64,000 bases of DNA from Seiridium cupressi. Taxonomy: Eukaryota > Ascomycota > Sordariomycetes > Amphisphaeriales > Sporocadaceae. The position numbers were made by a program, and so were the translations under genes. The notes beneath the pieces were generated by a model, which saw only the letters and a program-made list of their open reading frames with translations, made no database searches and was not told where the DNA came from. The stretch covers positions 1-64,000 of the forward strand of contig JARVKI010000107.1 in NCBI GenBank assembly GCA_036674765.1, in the 5' to 3' direction. Every line of letters begins with the position of its first letter. The first letter of the stretch is position 1. Below, one piece after another: positions 1 through 10,689 of the stretch.

Positions 1-86
1 CATCTTTTTATGTTTTTTTTTTTTTTTTTTTTGTTTGTGTTTTAGGTTGATGATTGTGTTGTTGGCTTGTGTTTTTTTTTTGTATG

Positions 87-105
87 CCCCCCCCCCCCCC
101 CCCCC
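87..105. repeat. Poly-C homopolymer (with nearby poly-T at 13-32)
   Basis: A run of 19 C follows a run of 10 T (72-81) and, further upstream, a run of 20 T (13-32). Such tracts are prone to assembly and sequencing length errors, so exact lengths should be treated with caution. Confidence 0.8.
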
Positions 106-256
106 AACCCGGGAGTCTTACTTCTGAAACACGAAACACAAGTCAAGGTAGACGAACTGGCCCCTTGCTGCTGATCCCGTTTCCTTTTCCTACTCCCTGT
201 CGTTCGGCCGCCGGGTGGTACCGTCAAGAAGCACGATCCTTTGAAAGATTTTGTAT

Positions 257-284
257 ACTGCCCGGGAGATACTGCCCGGGAGAT
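257..284. repeat. 14-bp perfect tandem duplication
   Basis: The 14-base unit ACTGCCCGGGAGAT occurs twice head to tail (257-270 and 271-284). Each copy carries the palindrome CCCGGG. No function is evident. Confidence 0.8.
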
Positions 285-2899
285 GCTGCGCGTCGAAGTC
301 ACACGACAGCGATCACTCGCCTGTCTGGCGGAATTGGTTGGCCCAAGCATGAGGCCCATAAGGCCGCCATGTTGGTTCTTTTTGTTTCGGCCCAGACTCG
401 ATCGCAAAGTCGCATATACAAAGGTCCAGGCAGGCTGACCTAGGGCATTGGGGGTATGGCCCCGTTGCGACTTTCTACGTCACCGCCAATCTCGTTGCTG
501 TCAGCCCGGTCACCTAGGTTAGAACGACGTGGAGTTACCCTTTAGTGCCACCGAATCTATCAGAAAGAAATCACACCAAGTCAAAAGGAAGCGGGCACTA
601 ATCGTGACGATCCAGCCTAGACCCCACTAAACTTCCCTTGCGTGCTCCTGATTGCGCTCTACCAAATGAAGTATTCCGGCTGATGATCTCGAATAGTGAG
701 GCGTTAAATCTAATGTTTGGCGGCAGTGCGGATGGTGATAAATGCCTGATGCCTCCGATCTCAGAGCACGCAGTCCTATGTATGACTTCATTCATAATAT
801 GATTAATTGCGGTGCTTGGCTGAGCCCTGCCACATAAGAATATCTATGTACATTGATGAGCAGCGCGCTTAGAAAGGTACCTACTCAATTGGCAGTACGA
901 CTTTCTTCTGCCACTCGCCGCCGAGTATTCGCTGAGGTCTTTAGTTGGGGCTGTGCTCTAAAGCCACCACGTTGCTTTCATCCTGAAAACAAGAGGTCTT
1001 GGAAGATCACGTCGTTGACATGATCCAAAAAGACGCTGGTGTTTAGAGGTTCTGAGCTGCTCACGGCAAAATTGTATTCGCGCAATTGGCGTGGCATTGG
1101 TCGGGATACTAACCACAACCGTAAGGCGTCTCACTACTGCCCTTGAATACTTGAAGATGGCATATAGTGGTACCGATGGATCGTCCTGCGCAGAACTGCT
1201 CTACTTGCACCCTTATGCGCAGGTCCGGGCTCTTTAGCCTGACAGCGGCAGTATTGCAATACTAAGACTGTCTGGTGGCTGATCAAGATTGCGGGTAAGA
1301 AGAGCTACAGTATTGACTAGACCTTCAAGACCTGGCACTTGCTCAGTGGCTTCTGGTGGGTGTTTAAGGTAGTGCACTACTGCTCAAGCTGCCGCACGAG
1401 TGAGTCTTCACCACCAATACAGTAAGGCTCCAAGATAGGTTTTGGTCGTTCAGTAGCCAAGATGCGCGGTACACCCAGCACACGGAAACTAATTATCTGG
1501 AAATTCTTGTGTGTCGCCTGTGACACTGACTAGACGATGCGCCTATAGCTACGAGGGAAACGTAGGACAGCTGTAACTGGAAATTGGTCAACCTGATGAA
1601 CAATTGCAAGCAAACTTGCGTGATCGGAAGCCTCATGTCTGCATCCAGGTAGTCGGGATCAAGGCGAAGACCAACTGTTCGCCTCATAAACACAGCCAGC
1701 TTCGGGACGCGACAGCTCGACGGTAATACTGGAGCAGCTGGTTGCGGACGTGGTCAATGTTGGTTCTGGAAGCATAGGTGTGGAGCTTCTGCTCATCGAG
1801 TTGTGCGCCATGGCCCCTCTCAGCAGTCGCAGAGAGTGAGGCTCGAGTAGAGAGGGGCTTGAAAGCTTTCAATGTTGCAGTCGTCTTGAACTCTCCAGGC
1901 TCAAGGTTTCTCTAAGCATGAAGCTTAAAATGATGCCACTGTCGTCGACAAAAGACAGCAGACGGCATATGGCAGATGGGCAAGGAGTCAAGCTACCCGC
2001 ATTGCTGATATTAGCAGCATTGCGCGTCTTTTTGTATTGATGAGCCCCAGCTTCCAAGCACACCGACGTTCGTCTGATCCCGGGCTATTCGAAAGCTGTG
2101 GCCTTCCCATGGCCCCGTCTCCAATCACCAGCAGGAACCGTTTGTGTTTCTCTGCGGATTCGTTCCTCTGGCGCAGATTAGCCCCGTTCTTTTGGCTTCA
2201 GAAGCCGGTGTCATTGGCCCAAGTGGAAATTGGCCGGCGCTCTAGCAGCGGTTCTCGAAGAGCTCCGCCGAATGGGATCGCAGTCGCCTTTTCCTCATTG
2301 GACGTTTCCCCTGCGTCCAGTGGTGTTTAGACCCCTGCGTCGCAGTGAATGGTCGCTTACTGGGATGTGATAGCGCGGGTTGTGCCTGGATTGGCACCGT
2401 TCTAGCGGGTTCCTGGCGTGTAATCTGCCAATCTCAACACTGTGCCATCCAATGTCACCCTGTGCGGTCTGGGCGGTGCAGCGAAACTGGGCCAGCCGGG
2501 GGGGGTGCACTAAGCTTCTCCTCATCAAGTCCGCCATCCGCTCCTTCCCTCTCTTCTGTTTCTGTCTTCACGATCTCATCGTCGTTGCTGCCGTCGTCGT
2601 CGTTTTAGAAGAAAGTCAATTGCTTTGGCTCAAGGTCGCTCGTTCCCTCACATTCGCTCTTTTCCCTAATCCAGGATTCAACTTCACTCTTTTAGTTGTT
2701 TCCGTCCGGTCTTTTCACCACTAGTCGCCGTCACCAACAACACTCATTATCTATTGGTAATATCGGCCTGGTCAAGACTATTCCGCCCCTTACCCCCAAG
2801 CCGCTCATTCGACAATAATCAAAGACCACGACTCCTTGACGCAGGATTTCGAAGCACCCAATACTACTCGTCAATCATACCCGGAAGATCAACTGGACA

Positions 2900-3445
2900 A
2901 TGTCTCCCGTCAACTACCTGGCCGCCCGTGAACTCGGCGACTCGGATACTATGATGAACCTCATGATCACCTTCCTCGGCCTGGCCTTTGTCGCCCTGAT
3001 CCTCGTAGCCATCCTCATTGTGCTGCGAAGAGTGAGACGGCAGCGGGCCATGAACAACGATACCCTTCCCCAGTACAACGATATCAAGCATGAATTCAGC
3101 AGCCACAACACCCGCCGTCTGACCATCACAACCGCAGACGGCCGCTCTAGCGTTGTAGTCCTCAACGGCGGACGACCCATGCTGGCGGACCCGAATTCGC
3201 CGCCTCACTCCCCAAAGAACATTCCCGAAATCCACATCACTTTCCCTGATGAGCACGACGAGCATGGCCGCAAGCAAGACGGGCGTGTCATGGTGGTCAG
3301 AGTCGGTGAGACCACTGTCGGCATGGAGCCCGTCCGGGACGAGCAGCTGCCTGCCTACGAGAAGGAGAGCAGCCACGGTTTCTACTCGATCGACATGGAC
3401 CAGATCGGTGGTCTGAAGGAGAAGGACCACTCGCAATTCCGCTAA
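2900..3445 (+). CDS. Small single-pass membrane protein, unknown function
   Basis: An intronless frame of 181 residues. Residues about 20-43 form one strong hydrophobic membrane segment, followed at once by a basic stretch (RRVRRQR) that suggests the long C-terminal part is cytosolic. That tail is hydrophilic and contains proline-tyrosine motifs (LPQY near 57, LPAYEKE near 153) of the kind bound by arrestin-like or WW-domain adaptors; this last point is inference. There is no cleavable signal peptide. The start fits a long CT-rich leader, and codon use is strongly biased to C/G in third positions, as in expressed genes. I do not recognise a named family. The frame on the opposite strand (2864-3436) is judged a shadow. 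Confidence 0.75.
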   Translation: MSPVNYLAARELGDSDTMMNLMITFLGLAFVALILVAILIVLRRVRRQRAMNNDTLPQYNDIKHEFSSHNTRRLTITTADGRSSVVVLNGGRPMLADPNSPPHSPKNIPEIHITFPDEHDEHGRKQDGRVMVVRVGETTVGMEPVRDEQLPAYEKESSHGFYSIDMDQIGGLKEKDHSQFR

Positions 3446-5441
3446 TTGCCGGACGTTTTGTCAAAAGCACCGAATTCACCATTTGCGGTGCATCGCCTTG
3501 CCGAGCATCTGATGACTTTCGGTTGGAGAAACCATGCTCCAACTCTTATATATACAGCCGGACGGAGTTCTGGACGACGACTTCTTTACCTCATGCATGA
3601 ATCACGGAGTACCCCCATACTGTTGGGCAGCGACTGCTTTTAGGGCTAATATTCTTAATCACCTCTGGAACCAGGTGCTACTTTTACCGAGAGTTGGTTC
3701 ACCCACGACCGCGTTGGGCAAGTCATGTCATGCATGGCGCTCTCGGGAAACAAACAACTTTGGATATACAATGGGAAGGCTTACGTACATACGTTGACCG
3801 CCGTGTTGCGCTTTTCGTTCATTGACTGGCAAGCAACCAACGAATGAGGGCGGCCACGAGGGTGGTGCATCTTGTATATTCTATATTTGTATTACATAAT
3901 GTTTCGAAACATGAAAAACTCATTAAAACCCTCCAATCAGATGACTCTAGAATTGATTCGACCATCGGGCTTAGACGGCAGTGATCAACCATAACCCCCC
4001 ACAAGCTCTCAGCAGACGGCACAACCATTGTGTCATCAACGACTGCATGGTGACCGAGTTGTGGTGATAATGGTCCAGCTCGATAATAATATAGGATACT
4101 ACATTTGGCAACTCAGAAAAAACGGTCAGTCTCACAGTCGCAAATCATGTAGCCAGCCCATGGTGCTGCATCACCAGATGCGCTCAACAAACATGATGTA
4201 TACGTTCGTATCCCAAACCAGACAAGCTCAAAAGTAAATCTGTGAAGTCTCAAAGTCAGTATACTGCACGTGGGCATGAACCCTACTTCGCAAATACCGC
4301 TCGGGCTTATTGCCACTTTTAACAAAACGTTCAAGACCGCACATGAGCCAGATCGCGGGAAAAATAGTCTTTGAAGTCGATAAGCTTGTGAGTCAAAAAA
4401 AAAAAAAAAAAAAAAAAAAAACATCCCTCTCATGCGAAGGGTTTAAAAATCTGGGCGCTCCAGTTCCACGCGAGCGGACCCTACGTGCAGGACGGGAACG
4501 AGAATCGAGGCGGCTTCCACGGTAGACCGTTTAAGAGCCGTACAAGGTTCATTGGCGGCAGAGTCATGCATGTTTTAGACCCCTGGGAGGGCAATGCTTT
4601 CTATTTTATGTCCTTGTCCTACAAATGTGGTATTTCTGCAAATAGCTGAAGATGCAACCAGTAGGCAGTTGGTGTGCCACAATATAGGCTTCTTGAGGTA
4701 TTTCCCAGAGAACAGTTATGAAGTGCGAACTCGAAGTGTCCCCAACTGGCATTGGCTGGCCGCTGTTGACAACCGTTCCTTCACTCTTCCTGCTCTCCTT
4801 CTCAGAACGTCTTATAGTTACATATTACTGGCCCAACCTCCCTTGGTGACCAGATGAAGTTGCCTAGACTAACAGTCCATCCATCGTTGACGATATATCG
4901 CTTATGTGATGGAAAAATACGACACTCGAGCGTACATCAACGCCATGGACATATCAGATGGTGATATTCCTTGTAAATATCCAATGATATAGAGTGAGGA
5001 TAAGAGGTAGATGCAAAGACCACCGTTTGTAATACCCTCGCAATACTCATTTCCAAAAAAGGCGTCTATCAAATCCCATTGTCTTTAAACCTTTGTAGGA
5101 GGAAGACGCATCGTAGTCTTCTCATTTCTATTGTACATACCACCCTGCTGTCTCAGTGGATCCATCATAGCGTCCCGGCGCCAATGGATTGTGTTTGATA
5201 TACGTGGCATCCACATATACAGCGCAGACGACTATTGCGTCTGATCATGTAACCACTGTGCGGCATGTGTGATGCCATATCTACAGGGTTATTCGCGTCA
5301 TCAACACACCATCATATGCCGAATGAAAGACCTTGATGACGGAATTGAGGCAAATCGAGATGTGAACTCGTCTCATGTACCCAGTGTTGTGGTTGTGAAA
5401 TCGTAGGTTTGGCACGGACTGAATTCCACAGCACCCGGTTG
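3446..5441. other. Intergenic region between convergent genes
   Basis: About 2 kb lies between the stop of the membrane protein gene and the stop of the zinc-cluster regulator gene on the other strand. No gene is supported. A run of 27 A is at 4395-4421. Open frames here are short and have no recognisable domain. Confidence 0.5.
4395..4421. repeat. Poly-A homopolymer, 27 A
   Basis: Uninterrupted A run in an intergenic stretch. No 5' coding remnant or target-site duplication was seen, so there is no support for calling it the tail of a retroposed copy. Confidence 0.75.
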
Positions 5442-8400
5442 TCAGCTGTACGCATGTGGCATTCTCTGCCCATGCTGTATCCAGGTCGCCTGCGGCTGTT
5501 CGTTATGGAAAGCGTAGGAGCTCACTGGAGAAATAAAGGCACTGGTGTCTGTGTGGTACGGCGGCATCTGTGTCGGCATGCCAACTTGCGGACTATCAGG
5601 CGGGATCGTACAATGACCGTATGCGATGGGCCCGTGCAAAGACGAGTCAACCGGCAAGGCAGATCTAAAGGTGGTGTCGAAAACGGGGCCCAAGTTTGGC
5701 GCCATACTTGCATCAAATGTTTGGTGTGTCGGAGAGTCGACAATACGGGGAGGCGGGAAATCCCCAGCTGTAGGTGGCGCAAAAGGTCCCTCCGATGACG
5801 AGTCTTGAGCTTGGCGAAGGCAGTAAGGTATAACTGGTAGATCCCCAATATGTGAGACACCGTTGAGGCTCATCGATTTCTCGTAGGACGACGTCGACTT
5901 CTTCTGTAGATATCTATTAGATATACAAGCCGAATCCGTTAGGCTTTTTGGCGAAACGTCCTCCCTATACCCCGTTTGTGGTATCACATTGTCCATTCCT
6001 GGCAAGTTTGTAGGACTCGATGTTACCCCTTGCTCCTCGCCCTTGACGGATCCTTGGTGACTGTCTCCGTTGAAATCATCTTCAAACTCTTTGAGCTTGT
6101 CCTTGATGACATTTCTCTGCGGAAACCATGAGTAGAAGACCCGGTCAGAGATTGATGTGTACTCACATAGTGTTCAACCCGCGGCAGATACGCGGCGAGA
6201 TCACCAACAATCTTCATGACGTTTGAGATGAGATGCGCCAGTAAGTCATCGTCGATGGTTTTTGAGAAGCACTAAGTTACGCAAATTAGCTAATTGCTGC
6301 GAATAAAAGGTTCCAATACGACTCATCAAGGTAATAGTGAGGCCCTGATGAGGCCGTGGGTAGTGCGAGTGTCAGTGCCCGGGGTTGTGGCCATTTCCAC
6401 ACGTTTTCGCATAAGTAGGAGGGGGAAATCAAGCTGCATCTTACCATTTGAGCGCTAGTATTGCCCCGTAGATTTTCGTAGAGTCTGTATCTCCGTGCGG
6501 CCAGAAGGACCTCCATGACGTCCACAGCGCAAGCTCCGATCATCCAGTCAACTGTGACAAGACCACTCTTGAGAGAGGTTGACGGGGTATTGGCGATGTG
6601 TTGGTGGCTATAATCCCAGGTTTGTGCGAGACAAATAGCATATGAAACAGCCTGCTGTTGTGAGCGAAGAAGAAAGTCCTGATGAGAGCGCAAAAAGAAC
6701 TCCCAAGGTACCGAATCCTGCGTGGTTGATCGTTTGAGCGCATGCAGGGAAAATGAGTAAAGTTCTATATGGGTTTGGCAGTACCAGGTGTGCAACATGG
6801 TAAAACTCGGACGATCAGGCCGATGAACGTGTGCATCCACATTCAGTACCGACAACTTCAGGTGTTCCGGAAGGGTATCTGAAAACCGATAGAGGGCAGT
6901 TTGATATTGGTTGACATGCTCCATGAACTGTTCAGGCCGCATCGGGTCTAACATCTGTCCCTGAGAAGAGTCCGTAAATCGCTTAGTAGCCCTGTGAGAC
7001 ATTTAGCCCAAATCCCTGGTCAAGTTGCAATTATAGAGCCTCTCGGCCAAGACTATAATCGAATGACATTGGCAACTCACCTCAAAACTTGACTACGAAT
7101 GGTAAGTAACCGTACGTGGCAAGCATCAAGACTGTAGTCCCCTACGTTCGACGGAATACTGGGGTTTTTATCCAGGGTTTCCATGGCGGAGGGCAGTCCA
7201 TCTCTGAAAACTTGATCGGAGCATGGTAGTCGTATATGTATCGAAGAAGATGGGAGGAGCAAGTGCTCATCGTGGCCACCAGACAGGAAGTGGTCGATGA
7301 TGTATATCTGCCAGACGCTGCGCCGTTGGATTTCCCGTTCCGGATAAGTCTCTTGCGTCGGCCGCAAGTCCGGCTCGTAGTTGAGTTGCAAGCATTTGAT
7401 CAGCCTGCTGGCTGTTGCAGTTAACATCCAAACCTTACTCAGGGGGCCTGACATCCAATTATAGAGGGTGGCCAGGAGGTGATACACGAGATAATCTCGG
7501 GACATGAATGCGCTATTGCGGAGGATGAAAAACTCGACTTGTTCGTTGCAACGAAGAGCCAAGGCGCAACCGGCTGCGCCAGGAGATACGAAATCGGCCG
7601 TTATGGAACATATTCCGGCCGCAAGCGCTGGCGAGAGTTTGTCTTCCTCGATCAGGCGGTAGATCGTGGGAGCGTGGAGAAACCCCATGCACGGCATATG
7701 GAAGAGTTGTTCAAAATAGACGTCGGCATGCTTGAGGATGACCTCCCTTTTCAGCAAATGATCCCTGCTTCCGTGTCAGCTTATTTCCAGGGTCGGAGCA
7801 CTGTCCTGCTTACTGGCAACTCGGACTCAAGACGAGCGCACTGTCCAGGGCCGTTGGCGTCTGCGTGTCGTTGCGCGATTCCGGAGCAGAATCTTCTTCT
7901 GATGTAGTGACTGCCTGTGGCGTCGGGGTAGTGGCTGCACTAGATTGGCGCGGTAAATTTGCAAATTTCCTCTTGGATGGTGTATATTCGCAAGGTAGGT
8001 CATTGAGCTGGCACCTTGCACACCGAGGCAGATCACCGCTGCACTTTGTCTTGTGGGCATGGCATTGCTGGCAGGCTGTTGATGGGGTCAGACGTCGTGG
8101 CTCTGGCAGAGAGTGAAGCGCTTGGGGATAGATAATTGAGACTCACCTCGTTGGGCACGCTTCCGCAGCGTCCCGGCCTCGGTAACGGTGCCATTCGGGG
8201 TAATTCTTGCTACTTTGTCTGAGTTGACATGTCAGCCAAAGTGTCGCATCAGACTCGACGGACAGGCTCCAACTACCAAATGGCTGCAGTCCAACCACGG
8301 TATGGACGAAGCTGCATTTGAGCTTCAAGCGGCAGCAGTTATCACAAGGATCGTCACCCGACTTGCCACTGCACTTGACCTGGATGGCGGTATTAGCTTG

Positions 8401-8590
8401 GCTGCACTCACTCAAAGGCCGGGAGCGACACCAGACTTGCCTTTCTCAGTTTGCAGGTGACGCAGCACTCTTCCGGGTTGTTGCGCCGTCTCTTGGTGGA
8501 TGTGATGTTTGTCGAAGACGGAGAGGGGGATGCGGTGGTGGACGGGTCAGCTCCAGCGTCGCTGGAATTCTGGCTCTTGGCTCGTTTCAT
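5442..8590 (-). CDS. Zn2Cys6 transcription factor with two tandem zinc clusters
   Basis: A nine-exon model (8590-8441, 8379-8277, 8218-8147, 8075-7814, 7764-7081, 6991-6445, 6344-6273, 6211-6167, 6116-5442) closes in frame as 869 residues. The first zinc cluster has Cys 43, 46, 53, 62, 65, 72 (CX2CX6CX8CX2CX6C). A second, at Cys 110, 113, 120, 127, 130, 137 (CX2CX6CX6CX2CX6C), follows after a basic linker. Residues about 175-550 match the fungal-specific regulatory domain seen in this class. The C-terminal 220 residues are low-complexity, rich in P, S and T, and probably an activation region. The protein should be a nuclear DNA-binding regulator; its target is unknown. The first intron (8440-8380) begins with GC rather than GT and interrupts the first cluster. 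The least certain junction is intron 7 (6272-6212, donor GTGCTT). Gpi13 lies divergently 2 kb away. Confidence 0.85.
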
Positions 8591-10675
8591 TCTTTCTGCA
8601 CTTCTGCACTTGCCGACAAGAGCACATTCTCCCTGCATCTCATGTTGAGGTGCGCGAGAGCGAGAGCCGGGAAAGATCGAGGCCCAAGAGGCACTTATGG
8701 CAGTTGGGAAACACGAGATTTGAATCGCGACGGGGTCTGGCACGATGCTGGGTTAGTCGGGCCCCCCGTCGAGCCCAGTCCTGAACGGGATGAGATGTGC
8801 ATGCCGGCCCAAGGCCTTCAGCATCCAGCGCAGACAAGCCAGGTCCATCGCGTTTAAGCCGTTGAGACTAATGTAGACATAAAACTCCACCCCAGAGCTG
8901 GGCCGAATAGGGCGGTATTTGGCAGCTTCACTAGAAGGTCCCCCGGAGGCAGAGGGCGACACCATGCTATGGATTCCACATGCCATGCCCTTGGAGCGCT
9001 CGCAAGATCCCTAGCAAAACACAGGGTCCCTGTCGAATCACCCCATTTCAAAGCGTGATGTCCTGACAATAGAGTTCGACTAGGCGCGAGGTTGCATGAA
9101 TGTCAAACAGCCCAGCTTGACAGGCCTTACCTTATTCATATGCGCCATCTCTTAAAGCCCTGAGCCTAAGTGCGATCTGCTAACGTAGTGTCCGAGATGC
9201 CGGTGGTGCCCCTACTGACATGTCCAATTCTGACAGATGACGGCTGCTCTCGGATCCCCAGGTCATTGGTTACTGGCGGTGATCTGACACTACCGCCTCG
9301 GGGTCGCACCCTATATGACGGTAAATTTGCATCCAGGGTCGCTTTGTTTTCCGCTGTCAGTGCGTGGGTTTCGCTGCCCCTCCAATGATACAGTGCTATA
9401 GGGCCAGTTCACTACCATCCCAAGGCTGAGCCCTGGCGCTTTAGCATGCCAAGCACCCCATGCGCAAACCTTCCCATGTTCATATAGTGACATCGTGGAC
9501 CGTGCTGGCAAGCAATCCCATCCACTTTTTGCTGCCTGACGGATTCCTGATCTGCAACGAAGGAGTGGGAAGACTCGGCCGGGCGACCGGCCAAGCTCTG
9601 CCATGCCATATGAATGCCAGGGACGGTCCTGGTCCGGTTAACGCCGTTATAACCACCCACGGGCATACTCCCCACATCCGTGTTCGTTTCCACGGCAGTT
9701 GCTGCAAGGGAGAGGGATTTGCTCATCCACAACGAACCTAGCTGCGAGTCATTTGCCTGCATCGATATACACCTGTCAGGCCAGTCAATTAAATCTGGCT
9801 GTCATAATTGGTTATCGTCCGATATTCCAGGATGGCCAACGGTAGCGTCAGTAGGCCTTGCCTTGGTGTCGGCTTCTATCCGACAGTCCGTTGACTAAAA
9901 TGCAAGCTACTTGGCTAATGCAAGTGAGATTTGTGGGAACATTCCTGATTATCATCCTCGTACACGGGGTGATTTAGACCGAGGTCGGTGTGAGGCTTCG
10001 CGAGCCTTTGGGACTCGACAATATGATCCGGCTGGCTACCGGCTACCTATAGCACCACGTCGCTAGCCAAGATATCAACGGCAACCTACATGTACATATC
10101 TTGGGTACTACCTGACTGTGCGAGTTATACTATTTCTGCCGGCAGCAAATCAGCACACAACTCAGCCCCAATCTCATGCATACCGAAAAGTATCAAGGAA
10201 TTGTCGCGTATACGGCATTAGATTCGGCTTTTCCTCAATGTCACAGTAGTAGCACGTAAAATTGTCAATCCTCTAACTTATATTCATTCCCACGTGTCTG
10301 TACCACATACGTACATGAACGCACATGAGACATGCGCTACCAAAGCACGACGGCCCGGGTAACGACCTACAGCTGTCAGCAAATGATTTGGTCAGCAAGC
10401 TCGCAACCCCCACCATTCGGCTTCACGGTCAGTGTCATGCTGCTCAAGCTGCTAAGCTCTTATAGACAACTTTACTCAAACTCACGCGCCTGAGATCCGT
10501 GGAAGGATCCAGTGATTCTACTTCTAGCCTCTCTTTTTGCCCCTTTACAATGTGTTTCTGTAGCTTCTCCTAAGTCTCGGACCCATCGTACTCCAATTTT
10601 GATCGGACCGTAAGTCAATGGCTGCAGTTGGCTTCGCAAGCACCCGCGCTCTCCCCCTTACTACGACCATCCAAC
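8591..10675. promoter_or_regulatory. Divergent promoter region, zinc-cluster factor / GPI13
   Basis: About 2.1 kb separates the starts of two divergently transcribed genes and must hold both promoters. No further gene is supported; the open frames are short and motif-free. I could not assign a specific operator or TATA box with confidence. Confidence 0.5.
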
Positions 10676-10689
10676 ATGCCGCCCCGTGA
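10618..10689 (+). promoter_or_regulatory. Upstream ORF overlapping the GPI13 start
   Basis: An ATG at 10618 opens a 23-codon frame that ends with TGA at 10687-10689, overlapping the GPI13 start codon (10676) in a different frame. If the transcript begins upstream of 10618, ribosomes using this ATG would bypass the main start, giving possible translational damping. A GTAAGT at 10610 could instead be a donor of a leader intron that removes it. The transcript start is unknown. Confidence 0.4.

Larger units (their letters stand above)
1..2899. other. Gene-poor region and leader of the 2900 gene
   Basis: No convincing coding gene is visible; all open frames are short and lack recognisable motifs. 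The left edge has a run of 20 T (13-32) and a run of 19 C (87-105). A perfect 14-bp tandem duplication lies at 257-284. The last 400 bases (about 2500-2899) are rich in C and T, as is common for fungal 5' leaders, and probably form the promoter and untranslated leader of the membrane protein gene that starts at 2900. Confidence 0.5.

Noticed and set aside
2864..3436. 190-codon minus-strand frame
   Set aside because: Antisense to the small membrane protein; the plus frame has a clear membrane segment and a fitting leader.
4395..4421. Poly-A run as the tail of a retroelement
   Set aside because: No upstream reverse-transcriptase remnant or target-site duplication.
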